In this document: piece after piece, positions 18,648 to 27,580 of the stretch
Numbering within the stretch: the first letter of the stretch is position 1
How the letters are laid out: every line of letters starts with the position of its first letter
Source of the DNA: Bradyrhizobium amphicarpaeae
GTDB taxonomy: Bacteria; Pseudomonadota; Alphaproteobacteria; Rhizobiales; Xanthobacteraceae
Length of the DNA: 64,000 nucleotides
Reading direction: 5' to 3'
Assembly: GCF_002266435.3 (NCBI RefSeq)
Contig: NZ_CP029426.2
Coordinates: 6,602,001 to 6,666,000, forward strand
The notes under the pieces: model-generated
Seen by the model: only the letters and a program-made list of their open reading frames with translations
The model's database searches: none
What the model was told of the DNA's origin: nothing
Translations under genes and position numbers: made by a program

Positions 18648-19796
18648 TCAGCGCCGGCCGGACCGGGTCGCGCCGCCGAGCAGCGCCCGCATCACGTCGG
18701 GATCTGGTCTGCCGGTGCTGCGGTCGACGAGGCCAAAACCCTGCGCCAGCTCCCAATGCGTCCAGCCCCAGCAATGGTCGCGGGCGTAGGCGGTGACCTC
18801 AGCCAGCCACCGCAACCGGCTTTGTCTCGGTGCGCCGGCTTTCAGCACGCCGAATTCGTTGACGATGATCGGGCGCTTGAACTGCTCCTGCCATTGCAGC
18901 GCGGGCGCGAGCCAGCGATCGGCGCCCGGCCTGTCCCTGGCGGCGGCAATTGCAGTGTCGAGCATCCCGAGCGCCTTGGTCGCGCCCCTCGCTTGCAAAT
19001 CCTGACGGATCGCCCGAACCTTGGGATCGCCGGCGTCGATCGGATAAGGCAGGTCCATGATGTCGTGCAGCGGATCTTGCGCGTCCCAATGGGCCTGATG
19101 GGTGAACACCATGGGATCGTAGAAGTGGATGGCATAGACGACGTCGGGGTCATCCAGCGGACGAAACCGCGGCAGCGAGTCCGCCCGCTGCCAGTTGACC
19201 GGACCGACGATGAGAGCCGTGGCAGGCAGCAATTTGCGCACGAAGCCGGCGAGCGTCTCGACCTGCTTTTGCCATGTGTCGGCGTCGACATCGGGCTCGT
19301 TGAGCAGCTCGGCGAAGATGCGATCTGCGGGATAGGCGCGCATGATTGCTGCGAGGCCGCTCCAGGCCTCCTGCATCTCACGCAGCGCCGCGTCCGGATC
19401 CTCCTTGTGCAGGCGGTTGAAGCGCTCGCCGGGATGAAGATCGACGGAGATGGCGTAGCCGAGCGCGGTGAGCTGCTTCAGCGCCTTGTCGAGCACGGCC
19501 AGCGTCTCGTCGCGCTCGACCTTCGAGGCGAAACGCGGCATCACGCGCTCGGCCGGCACCGGCAGCCGGACGTGACTCATTCCAGCGCGGCGCAGCTGCT
19601 GCAGCAATTCGCGGCTCGGCACCTCGCCGTTGATCCAGCCGTCCGCATTGAAGCCGCGGGACAGTGCGGCAAGCCTGGCGGGCGCGACCGTCTGCGGAAC
19701 GGGTACGCAAGCGTCGGCGAAGGCCGGCGGAGCGAGCGAGATCGACAGGAGCGTCGCAGCAACCAGCAGACGACGCAGCGATGCTGTCATCGTCAA
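18648..19796 (-). CDS. Exported glycoside hydrolase family 5 (cellulase-fold) protein
   Basis: This 382-residue protein starts with a signal peptide (LRRLLVAATLLSISLAPPAFA). The mature part is a GH5-type TIM barrel: SHVRLPVPAERVM, YAISVDLHPGE, the acid/base glutamate in ELLNEPDV (E167), HFYDPMVFTHQ (H224/Y226) and the nucleophile in IIVNEFGV (E314). Both catalytic glutamates are present, so activity is expected. Its start overlaps the end of the Wzz-like gene by 4 bases and a Wzy-like gene follows, so it probably trims or releases the polymer made by this locus. Confidence 0.88.
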   Translation of the reverse strand: MTMTASLRRLLVAATLLSISLAPPAFADACVPVPQTVAPARLAALSRGFNADGWINGEVPSRELLQQLRRAGMSHVRLPVPAERVMPRFASKVERDETLAVLDKALKQLTALGYAISVDLHPGERFNRLHKEDPDAALREMQEAWSGLAAIMRAYPADRIFAELLNEPDVDADTWQKQVETLAGFVRKLLPATALIVGPVNWQRADSLPRFRPLDDPDVVYAIHFYDPMVFTHQAHWDAQDPLHDIMDLPYPIDAGDPKVRAIRQDLQARGATKALGMLDTAIAAARDRPGADRWLAPALQWQEQFKRPIIVNEFGVLKAGAPRQSRLRWLAEVTAYARDHCWGWTHWELAQGFGLVDRSTGRPDPDVMRALLGGATRSGRR

Positions 19797-21976
19797 ACCG
19801 CGAGGCCCAATGCGCCGCCCTCGGGATGCGGCGCCTGCGAACCCGCCGGCGCATGATTGACCACGAGCCCCGTCGGCACGGCCTCATACCGCGATAGCGC
19901 CGCGGTCACCCGGCGCATCGCCGCCGAACCATGCTCGCCGGCGCGCACCACCAGCACGATCAGATCCGCATGCGCAGCCAGAGCGATGGCGTCGGGCTGC
20001 AAGGCGAGATTGCCAGCATGGACGATGATCAGGTCGAACTCCGAACGAATATCATCCTCGGGCCTCGCATCGGCCTTTCGGCCGGCGCTGAGGAGCTCGT
20101 CGATCGACTGAAGTCCCGCCGTGGTCGAGCCGTCGTTCCATTCGGTCACGGGAGGCTCGTGACCTGCGAACTCCCCCTGCAGCCGGATCAATACGCTCAT
20201 CATGCCCCTGTTCACGGCGGCACGATTCAGCGAGCGCGCAACGGTGTTGCCGCCGGCGCTCTTGCCGACCGACAGCACGAGAGCGACCTTGCAACCGCGC
20301 ACGGGCACGCGATCGATCCGCTCGAGCAGCGGCCGCAGATAAGGACCGAGATCGAGCTCGGCCGGGGTGGCGATCGGGCGTTGCCAGACGGTGCCGGTCG
20401 CGGACGGGGTCGTGGACGCCAGATCGGGAATACGGGCCCAGACAGGAAGCCGCGGCATCGCTTCGGGCCGGGCAGCCGCGGCGACCGCAGGTTGGACTTG
20501 AGGCTGGACTTGAGGCTGGACCTGCTGCTGGACTCGCGCCTGGACCTGCCGGTCCTCAGCCGCGTGCACAACCGCCTCGGCAGGCGCAGGCTCGCCGGAC
20601 ATGCTCGCCATCACCGCGACCGCAGCGGTCGATGTCAGCAGCGAGCCGATCACCAGCGCCGCAAGCAGCAGAGCGAGCGGCGGACGGGTCGAGCGCAGCG
20701 GCGGAATGGCGGGCGAGGCGATCTTGGTCTGGGAGTTCTGCAGCTGACGCTGCTCGTTGGTCGTCTTGAACCGCGACAGGAACTGCTCGTAGATGTTCTT
20801 GTTGGCATCGGCGTCGCGCTGCAGCTCCTGCAGCTTCACCAGCGCCTGACCGTCGACCAGCATCTTGGTCTCGACCTCTTTCAGCTGCTTTTCCAGCGCC
20901 TTCTGCTGCTCCAGCTGGGCTTCATATTCGGACTTGGCGGTGTCGATGTTCTTCTTCCGCTCGACCTCGATCTGCCGGTTGATATCGGCCAGCTGGCTGT
21001 AGGAGATCGCGAGATCGGGATGGCGGTCGCCGTACACCGCCTTCTTCTGCGCGATCTGGTCGTTCAGGGTCGAGCGCTGCGCGCGCAGCATGCTCAAAAG
21101 GTCCTGCTTCACCGGGCCTTCGACATTGGCCTTGAGATCGCGTTGCACCTGCTCGTAGCGCGCCTTGGCTTCCTCGGTGCGCAGGCGTGCGGCGGAGACC
21201 TGCTGATTGATGTCGGTCACGCGCAATTGCTGCGTGGTGGAATCCTTGCCGGCGTTGAGGATCTTGTGCTCGAGCCTGAAGGCGGCGACGGCGTCTTCCG
21301 ATGCGCGCAGCCGCTCGTTCAACGCCTTCAGCCGATCCTTGAGCCAGTCGGCGGCCTCGTCGGTGGCCTCGGTACGGACACGGCCCTGGCTGGCGACGAA
21401 CGCTGCGGCGATGGCGTTGGCGTAGTAGGCGGCCCGCTCAGGGCGATTCGAGATGAACGAAATCGCGATGACGTAAGTCAGCCCGCGCCGCGTGATCTCG
21501 AGGCGGCTGCGGAACTTCTCGAGCAGGCGCGTCATGTCGGTATGACCGCCGGCGATGTCATCGTCATCGGCGATCTTGAGCTGCTCGATCAGGGGGCGGA
21601 GAAAGCCGTCCGATTTGGCGATCTCGATCTGGCTCTGAAGCGCCGCCGCGTCCTGGCCGATGCCCGGCAAGACGTCCTGCTCCGTGGTGACCCGCAGCTC
21701 CCGGGGATCGAGCACGACCAGGGCCGTTGCGGCGTAGCGGACCGGCAGAACCATCAGGGCGATGATGCCGAGGGCGAACAACGCCAGCGCCAGCGTCAGA
21801 ATCCGCCGGCCGTTCTCGCGCAGGAAAGCGAGTGCTCCGGAGACGGTCAACGATCCCTTGATCAGCGCCGGCGCGGCGCCGTCGGGCTTGGTCCGCGCAG
21901 CCCGCGGCGCTTCCCACGAAGCCGCTGGCTCCGTCGGGGCGATGCTTCGCGGAGATGCGCGGCTACCGAACGCCAT
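19793..21976 (-). CDS. Wzz/GumC-type polysaccharide chain-length protein with decayed kinase domain
   Basis: This is a 727-residue polysaccharide co-polymerase. A transmembrane helix (about 54-78) is followed by the Wzz domain, long periplasmic coiled coils (KARYEQVQRDLKANV, YEAQLEQQKALEKQLKEVE), a PxxP-rich second helix region (SPAIPPLRSTRPPLALLLAA) and a cytoplasmic C-terminal domain. That last domain aligns with BY-kinases, but the Walker A position reads LSVGKSAGGNTVARSL (about 569-584) instead of GxxxxGKS/T, and the acidic Walker A'/B residues and tyrosine tail are missing. A VQPQVQ repeat stretch precedes it. It probably sets chain length without phosphorylation. Confidence 0.85.
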   Translation of the reverse strand: MAFGSRASPRSIAPTEPAASWEAPRAARTKPDGAAPALIKGSLTVSGALAFLRENGRRILTLALALFALGIIALMVLPVRYAATALVVLDPRELRVTTEQDVLPGIGQDAAALQSQIEIAKSDGFLRPLIEQLKIADDDDIAGGHTDMTRLLEKFRSRLEITRRGLTYVIAISFISNRPERAAYYANAIAAAFVASQGRVRTEATDEAADWLKDRLKALNERLRASEDAVAAFRLEHKILNAGKDSTTQQLRVTDINQQVSAARLRTEEAKARYEQVQRDLKANVEGPVKQDLLSMLRAQRSTLNDQIAQKKAVYGDRHPDLAISYSQLADINRQIEVERKKNIDTAKSEYEAQLEQQKALEKQLKEVETKMLVDGQALVKLQELQRDADANKNIYEQFLSRFKTTNEQRQLQNSQTKIASPAIPPLRSTRPPLALLLAALVIGSLLTSTAAVAVMASMSGEPAPAEAVVHAAEDRQVQARVQQQVQPQVQPQVQPAVAAAARPEAMPRLPVWARIPDLASTTPSATGTVWQRPIATPAELDLGPYLRPLLERIDRVPVRGCKVALVLSVGKSAGGNTVARSLNRAAVNRGMMSVLIRLQGEFAGHEPPVTEWNDGSTTAGLQSIDELLSAGRKADARPEDDIRSEFDLIIVHAGNLALQPDAIALAAHADLIVLVVRAGEHGSAAMRRVTAALSRYEAVPTGLVVNHAPAGSQAPHPEGGALGLAV

Positions 21977-22103
21977 TGGCTCGACTCGAAATCAACTGAC
22001 GGACACAATTCAGAGGCTTGAGACACCGTAAATATCCATGGTTAACCGCCGGTTACGGCCGGCGTGCGAAGCCGTCATGGCAAAGCCCGAAGGACAGGCC
22101 CGT

Positions 22104-22760
22104 TCACGCGGAAAGGAACGGCTTGGACGGTCTGCGTGCCGGGCCTGCCGCCCCGGCGGCCAGCGGCGGGTTCGGCGTGGTCGGGTGCTCACGCTCGACA
22201 TGATCAAGCAGGCAGGACCGCAAGGTTTCGATCTCCGGGCAATCGGCGGTGCCGAGCGGACCGATCAGGAAGCCGCTCGCCAGGGGCTCGCATCTGTAGC
22301 CGGGACAGCGCTGCACCCTGTCGGCGATCACGACGTCGACCTTGCCTTCGCGCAGTTCGTGCAGCCCCGCCGGCTGGCTGATGCGAATGGCGAGTTGGGG
22401 ATGGGCGCCGCGGATCTTCGCCAGTCGCGCCCGCAATCCATCGACCGCAAAGCTCGCGTGGAGCCCGATATGCAGCAGGCTTGTGACGCCCTCGGGCTTG
22501 AGTTCGGCGGTGGCCTCGGCAAGGCGACGAAACGCCTTTCGGACCTGCGCCAGATAGGTTTCGCCGGCAGAGGTCAGGATGATCTGCCGCGTGCGCCGCT
22601 CGAACAGCTGCACGCCGAGCCGCTCTTCCAGCAGGCGGACCTGCTGGCTGATCGCACCGGCCGTGACGTGCAGTTCGTGGGCTGCCTGCTTGAAGCTGAG
22701 ATGACGGGCAGCGGCCTCGAAGGCGCGCAGGGCATTGAGTGGTGGCAGCAGATACGTCAT
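22104..22760 (-). CDS. LysR family regulator with shortened effector domain (GcvA-like)
   Basis: ATG 22760 gives 218 residues beginning MTYLLPPLNALRAFEAAARH. The helix-turn-helix (LSFKQAAHELHVTAGAISQQ, VRLLEERLGVQLFER) is complete and of the GcvA/AmpR kind. The effector domain starts normally (LHIGLHASFAVDGLRARL, ISQPAGLHELREGKVDVVIADR) but ends about 80 residues early in a proline/alanine tail, while family members are about 300 residues. I see a normal stop, so it may be an old truncation or a frameshift; it may still bind DNA. It is divergent from the MFS gene. Confidence 0.7.
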   Translation of the reverse strand: MTYLLPPLNALRAFEAAARHLSFKQAAHELHVTAGAISQQVRLLEERLGVQLFERRTRQIILTSAGETYLAQVRKAFRRLAEATAELKPEGVTSLLHIGLHASFAVDGLRARLAKIRGAHPQLAIRISQPAGLHELREGKVDVVIADRVQRCPGYRCEPLASGFLIGPLGTADCPEIETLRSCLLDHVEREHPTTPNPPLAAGAAGPARRPSKPFLSA

Positions 22761-22910
22761 GGCCGGCTCCGGGCGATGCGGGGAGACCGGGAGGATGCAT
22801 GAGTTTTCCTCGCCCGACAAAAGAGAAATCCTGCTTTGTCGCCGGTGACGGCGAGCGATACCCCAGGGCCGATCTCCATAAGCCCCGGGAAACCCGCCGC
22901 AGTGCCTGCC

Positions 22911-24128
22911 ATGCCGTCGATCGAAAATTCCTATTCCTGGATTCGCCTCACCGCCTCCATCGCACTCAGCGCCTTGGGCTGCGTCGGCATGTGGTCGCTG
23001 ATCGTGGCGCTGCCGGCGGTGCAGGCCGATTTCAACGCGCCGCGCGCCGAGGCGACCCTGCCCTACACGCTCGCCATCATCGGCTTCATGATCGGCGGCA
23101 TCATTGTCGGGCGCCTCGCGGATCGCTTCGGCATCCTGCCGCCGCTAGCCGGCGGCACGATGCTGATGAGCCTCGGCTATGTCCTCACCGCCTTTGCCCC
23201 CAGCCTGTCGGTGTTCGCGATGATCTGCGGCGTGACGATCGGGCTCGGAGGCGCGGCGAGCTTCGCGCCCCTGGTGGCCGACGCCTCGCTGTGGTTCGAC
23301 AGACACCGAGGCCTTGCCATTTCCCTGGCGACGGCCGGCGGTTCGCTTGCCGGCGTGATCTGGCCACCCATCGTCCAGCATGCCATCGCCGCACATGGCT
23401 GGCGACAGACCCATATCGGCATCGGCCTGTTCTGCCTGGTGACGATGCTGCCGCTCTGCCTGGTTCTGCGGCGGCGGCCGCCATTGCACATTGCTGCGCG
23501 CGAGGCCGCGCATGGCGGCGGCACGATGCAGACCATCGGCCTGTCACCGGCCAGCACCCAGGGACTGCTCGCTTTGGCCGGCATGTGCTGCTGCGTCGCC
23601 ATGGCGATGCCGCAGGTCCATCTGGTCGCCTATTGCGGCGATCTCGGCTACGGCTCCGCGCGCGGCGCCGAGATGCTGGCGGTTATGCTCGGCTTTGGGG
23701 TGGCGAGCCGTCTGATCTTCGGCTGGGTGTTGAACCGCATCGGCGGCCTGCCGACCTTGCTGCTGGGCTCGGGGATGCAGGCCATGGCACTTGCGCTCTA
23801 CCTGCCGTTCAACGGGCTGGTCTCACTCTACGTCGTGTCCGCCATCTTCGGGCTGGCGCAGGGCGGCATCGTGCCGAGTTATGCCGTGATCATCCGCGAG
23901 CTGTTCCCGGCGCGGGAGGCCGGCTTTCGGGTCAGCCTCGCCATCTCGGTCACGCTTGCCGGCATGGCGCTGGGTGGCTGGATGGCCGGCGCGATCTACG
24001 ACCGGACCGGCTCCTACGCATCGGCGCTGCTCAACGGCATCGCCTGGAATCTTGTGAACATGGCGATCACAGCCTGGCTGCTGCAGCGCCGGCGCCAATG
24101 TGCCGTCGGCGCCCTCGCTCCGCCCTAA
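22911..24128 (+). CDS. MFS transporter
   Basis: This is a 405-residue major facilitator with about 12 membrane segments (SIALSALGCVGMWSLIVALP, YTLAIIGFMIGGIIVGRLAD, the MFS loop motif RLADRFGILPPL, GLAISLATAGGSLAGV). The overall pattern is that of oxalate/formate- or monocarboxylate-type carriers. I place the start at ATG 22911; the frame also opens at a TTG (22836) and a GTG (22845) but without a ribosome site. Its stop overlaps that of the convergent dehydrogenase gene by three bases. The shortened LysR upstream may have controlled it. Confidence 0.82.
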   Translation: MPSIENSYSWIRLTASIALSALGCVGMWSLIVALPAVQADFNAPRAEATLPYTLAIIGFMIGGIIVGRLADRFGILPPLAGGTMLMSLGYVLTAFAPSLSVFAMICGVTIGLGGAASFAPLVADASLWFDRHRGLAISLATAGGSLAGVIWPPIVQHAIAAHGWRQTHIGIGLFCLVTMLPLCLVLRRRPPLHIAAREAAHGGGTMQTIGLSPASTQGLLALAGMCCCVAMAMPQVHLVAYCGDLGYGSARGAEMLAVMLGFGVASRLIFGWVLNRIGGLPTLLLGSGMQAMALALYLPFNGLVSLYVVSAIFGLAQGGIVPSYAVIIRELFPAREAGFRVSLAISVTLAGMALGGWMAGAIYDRTGSYASALLNGIAWNLVNMAITAWLLQRRRQCAVGALAPP

Positions 24129-25168
24129 CTGATGTTCAGCAGGATCCGCCCCGAGGTGCCGCTGCGCATCAGGTCGAGCGCGTCGTTGACGTCGTCGAGC
24201 GCGAACTCGTGAGTCACGATTCCGCGGTAGCTCACCTTGCCGGCGTCGCTCAGCCGAACGAGGCGTGGAATGTCGCGCGCCGGCTGGCACTGGCCGCCTT
24301 CGGAGCCTTTCAGAACCTTCTCGAAGTGGAGCGGCAGCGTGTAGATCTCGGCCTTCTCGCGGGGAACGCCGACGAGGATGCAGCGGCCCTTCTTCGCCGT
24401 GATCTCGTAGGCGAGCTCGATCAGATTCTTGACGCCGGTGGTCTCGACGACCTTGTCGGGTCCGTCGGCTCCCGTGATGGACCGAATCGCGGCAGCGACA
24501 TCCTTGACCGCTTCAGAGTTGATGGTGTGGGTGGCGCCAAAGTCCTTCGCCATCGCCAGCTTGTTGTCGAGGCGGTCGATCGCGATGACGGGATAGGCGC
24601 CGACCATCGCGGCAAACTGCACGATGTTCAACCCGACGCCGCCGACGCCGAACACGACGACGGCTTCGCCGATGGCGATCTGCGCGTCGTTGTTGACGAC
24701 GCCGAGCGCGGTCGTCACCGCGCAGCCGAGCAGCGGCGCGCTGGTGCGGTCGATCGTGGCGGGAACGGGCGTGACGCGGTTCTCCGACACCACGGCATAT
24801 TCGTTGAAGGTCGTGACCCAACCGGCATTGAGGCGTTTGCCGCGCCAGTTATAGACCGGCGTGTTGGACTGGATGCCCTTGCCCGGCCGCCAATGCATGA
24901 CGACGGTGTCGCCCTGCTTGCAGGAGACGACGCCGGGCCCGGTTTCGACGATCGTTGCCAGCGCTTCGTGCCCCAACAGATGCGGCAGGAACTTGTCGAC
25001 GCCCTTGACCGCGTCGATCTCGTTGATCTGCGCGCCGCAGATGCTGGAAGTGTGCACGTGCGCGAGCACCTGGCCATGCTCGAGCCTGTCGGGCAAATCA
25101 AACTCGTCGACGATCAGCGGCTTGCCGGATTCGACGAGAATGGCCGCCTTGGCAGTCTTGATGTCCAT
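24125..25168 (-). CDS. Zinc-binding medium-chain dehydrogenase without structural zinc site
   Basis: This is a 347-residue MDR-family NAD(P)-dependent dehydrogenase. Catalytic-zinc ligands are present: the cysteine in SSICGAQ (about C44), GHE (about 67-69) and the later LGCAVTTALG. The coenzyme fold follows with VVFGVGGVGLNIVQFAA. The loop that normally carries four structural-zinc cysteines (here HWRPGKGIQSNTPVYNWRG) has none. It follows the methyltransferase gene by 12 bases on the same strand, so the two are likely a unit; I suspect sugar or lipid modification, but there is no direct evidence. Confidence 0.85.
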   Translation of the reverse strand: MDIKTAKAAILVESGKPLIVDEFDLPDRLEHGQVLAHVHTSSICGAQINEIDAVKGVDKFLPHLLGHEALATIVETGPGVVSCKQGDTVVMHWRPGKGIQSNTPVYNWRGKRLNAGWVTTFNEYAVVSENRVTPVPATIDRTSAPLLGCAVTTALGVVNNDAQIAIGEAVVVFGVGGVGLNIVQFAAMVGAYPVIAIDRLDNKLAMAKDFGATHTINSEAVKDVAAAIRSITGADGPDKVVETTGVKNLIELAYEITAKKGRCILVGVPREKAEIYTLPLHFEKVLKGSEGGQCQPARDIPRLVRLSDAGKVSYRGIVTHEFALDDVNDALDLMRSGTSGRILLNIS

Positions 25169-25180
25169 GAGGCGCGCCGA

Positions 25181-25846
25181 TCACTCGAAATAGATGAATT
25201 CGTAATCGCCGGTGTAGCCGAGCTTGCCGTAAAGCCAGATCCATTCCGACGTGTGCAGGATGGACTCCGCAGTCAGCGCCCAGCATTCGAGGTTGTGCAA
25301 CTCGGCGACGGTCCGATAGCCCTCGACCATGACGTATTTGTTCTTGCCGACGCGCTCGATCTCGTTCAGCGCGGCATTGAGCTCGTAGAGACGGAGATTG
25401 TGCAGCGTGCCGAGCGAGATCACGAGATCGAAGCTTTGATCGCCGTAGGGATAGATATCCTGGGCGCGATAGCTGAACAGATACGGCTTCACCTGCTCGT
25501 GCGCGTTGGCAAGGCCGTGCTTGGAGATATCGAAGCCTGTGACCTTCAGGCCCGGCAGGATCTTCTGCATCTCGTACAGCAGGAAGCCCTTGCCGCAGCC
25601 GACGTCGAGCACGCTGGAGCCGTCCTTCAGGCCATAGGTCTCGATCAGCGCCTTGGCGACCGGCGCCCAGCGGCCCTCGATGAAGCGGTAGCCGCCATAG
25701 CCGAAGCGACGGTCGCCATCCCAATAATCGGCCTCGTATTCCCGCGCCTTCAGCGAGCAACCGATCTTGTCGTCGTTCATGCGCCCCATGTAGTCGCGCT
25801 TAGTCGCCGTATGCAGCGGCGTCACGATATTCAGCAGTCGTCCCAT
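25181..25846 (-). CDS. Class I SAM-dependent methyltransferase, polysaccharide-locus type
   Basis: This 221-residue methyltransferase begins MGRLLNIVTPLHTATKRDYM, followed by YWDGDRRFGYGGYRFIEGRW, a signature of a small family found in surface-glycan and polyketide-like clusters. The SAM motif is SVLDVGCGKGFLLYEMQ and motif II is GFDISK; later comes DLVISLGTLHNL. It lies 12 bases upstream of the dehydrogenase gene on the same strand, suggesting joint action on one substrate. A second possible start is MNDDKIG, but the N-terminal motif is characteristic, so I keep the long form. Confidence 0.82.
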   Translation of the reverse strand: MGRLLNIVTPLHTATKRDYMGRMNDDKIGCSLKAREYEADYWDGDRRFGYGGYRFIEGRWAPVAKALIETYGLKDGSSVLDVGCGKGFLLYEMQKILPGLKVTGFDISKHGLANAHEQVKPYLFSYRAQDIYPYGDQSFDLVISLGTLHNLRLYELNAALNEIERVGKNKYVMVEGYRTVAELHNLECWALTAESILHTSEWIWLYGKLGYTGDYEFIYFE

Positions 25847-26130
25847 TCAGCCCTCGCATTCCACCGCGCGTTGCGATTGTCGCGACCGGCCGGGAGCCGT
25901 GAGTCGCGACTTGCGAATCCTTCTAGCATTGGTGGTCGGGATCATCATTGTTTCAGATCAATGATGGGGAACCCCGACGACCGTCCCGGGCAAGGCGCCG
26001 GCGAAGCCAGCCGGTCGGCACCTTACGAACATTTCATTTTCTGCGACGCTGTGACGCTTGCCGGGCATCGAAGGGAACGGAGCGGGTGAGCAACCGTTGC
26101 TCCTGCATCCCCAACAGCATGGAGCCCGAT

Positions 26131-26496
26131 ATGACAATGCGCAGAACTTTCGTCGCCCTTGCGACCGCCGGAGCGATGTTCTCGACGGCGGCATCACCGG
26201 TGCTTGCGGCGCCGCTGCCGATCGCAAATCCCGGCCCGGACCAAGGCCTGCAGCAGGTTCAGTACCGGCATTGGCACGGAGGACATCGGCACGGCTATTA
26301 CGGGCATCGTCGCGGTTACGGTGGCGGCGCAGCCGTTCTGGGCGGCCTCGCCGCCGGCGCGATCATCGGCGGCGCAATCGCCAACAGCCAGGCTCAATCC
26401 AACGCTGCCTCCTATTGCGCGCAACGCTATCGGTCCTACGATCCAGGCTCAGGGACCTATCTCGGCAATGACGGTCTGCGTCACTCCTGCCCCTGA
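26131..26496 (+). CDS. BA14K-family small exported protein
   Basis: ATG 26131 follows GGAG at a spacing of 6 and gives 121 residues. An N-terminal signal peptide (FVALATAGAMFSTAASPVLA) leads to a histidine- and glycine-rich stretch (HRHGYYGHRRGYGGG), a glycine-zipper-like helix (LGGLAAGAIIGGAIAN) and the terminal NAASYCAQRYRSYDPGSGTY motif. That C-terminal motif is the BA14K/lectin-like signature. The frame opens much earlier, but upstream sequence is arginine-rich and not conserved. A single-gene unit; envelope function unknown. Confidence 0.85.
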   Translation: MTMRRTFVALATAGAMFSTAASPVLAAPLPIANPGPDQGLQQVQYRHWHGGHRHGYYGHRRGYGGGAAVLGGLAAGAIIGGAIANSQAQSNAASYCAQRYRSYDPGSGTYLGNDGLRHSCP

Positions 26497-26724
26497 CGCG
26501 CAGTGAGCATGCGGCAGCCTCTCACACCGTGAGGGGCTGCCGACACTCGACCTGCGGAAAGCAGCAAGCGTGTCTTGATTCCGGGCTTCGCTGCGATATA
26601 CAGTTCCCATCATGATGTTCGCGTCCACATTCTCCCCGCTGATCTGAACGGCTGACGTCGTTTCCGGCGCATCCGCGCCAATCAGATCAAACCGGCTGCG
26701 CTCGATGCGGCAGCCGAACGGAGA

Positions 26725-27525
26725 ATGTGCAATGCCCAAGACACCGAACAGGTCGGCCTGACGCCCCGTCAGGTCCAGAACTTCATCGACGACGGTTTCG
26801 TCAAAATCGAGAATGCCTTCAGCACCCAGCTTGCGAAGCGATGCAGGGACGAGCTGTGGGCGGATATTGGTCTGTCGCCAGACCACCCCGAACACTGGAC
26901 TCAACCCGTTGTCAGGGTAGGGTCGAAGGCTTCCCCCCCTTTCATTGAAGCCGCGAACGCGCCACCCCTGAACAAGGCCTACGATCAACTCGTCGGCGAA
27001 GGGCGCTGGCTTGCGCCGACATGCCTCGGAACCTTTCCGATCCGCTTCCCGTCAACGGAAACCTCCGGTGATGATGGCTGGCATGTGGACATGAGCTTTG
27101 GCATCGCCAATCCGGATTTCATGGAGTGGCGCGTCAATGTGAAGAGCAGCGGTCGCGCGCTGCTGATGCTCTTCCTGTTCTCGGATGTCGGTGCCGACGA
27201 TGCGCCCACGCGGATCCGAAAAGGCTCGCATGCCACGATAGCGCGGGAGCTGCTGCCCTATGGCGATGCCGGTGCGACGCTCCGGCAGCTCTCGGCCGAG
27301 GGCTACGCCTCGACAATGAATTGCGAGATGACACTGGCGACCGGTGCGGCGGGCAGCGCTTATCTGTGCCATCCGTTTCTCGTTCATACCGCGCAATCCC
27401 ACCGAGGGACACAGCCGCGCTTCATGGCACAGCCTCCGCTGCTGCCGAAGGGCGAGTTTGATCCGGCGCTGCCCCCTTCGCCGGTTCAGATTGCCATCCG
27501 GCAGGCTTGCGGACTGAGATTCTAG
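26725..27525 (+). CDS. Phytanoyl-CoA dioxygenase (PhyH) family protein
   Basis: This is a 266-residue Fe(II)/2-oxoglutarate-dependent oxygenase. The double-stranded beta-helix carries the iron ligands as HVD in DGWHVDMSFG and the distal histidine in CHPFLVHTAQSH, with the 2-oxoglutarate arginine in GTQPRFMAQPPL. The opening LTPRQVQNFIDDGFVKIENAF is typical PhyH. The substrate cannot be inferred. It stands alone, in slightly lower GC sequence than neighbours. The start could be ATG at 26725 or a GTG nearby; MCNAQDTEQ is plausible. Confidence 0.85.
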   Translation: MCNAQDTEQVGLTPRQVQNFIDDGFVKIENAFSTQLAKRCRDELWADIGLSPDHPEHWTQPVVRVGSKASPPFIEAANAPPLNKAYDQLVGEGRWLAPTCLGTFPIRFPSTETSGDDGWHVDMSFGIANPDFMEWRVNVKSSGRALLMLFLFSDVGADDAPTRIRKGSHATIARELLPYGDAGATLRQLSAEGYASTMNCEMTLATGAAGSAYLCHPFLVHTAQSHRGTQPRFMAQPPLLPKGEFDPALPPSPVQIAIRQACGLRF

Positions 27526-27580
27526 TCGGACGATATCCGGGACCGTGGAGCGGCCCCGGATATGCCCGGTTTCGCCAGGC

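Noticed and set aside
22836..22910. TTG or GTG starts adding 22-25 residues to the MFS carrier
   Set aside because: The extension is polar and low in conservation value, without a ribosome site. ATG 22911 starts just before the first membrane helix.
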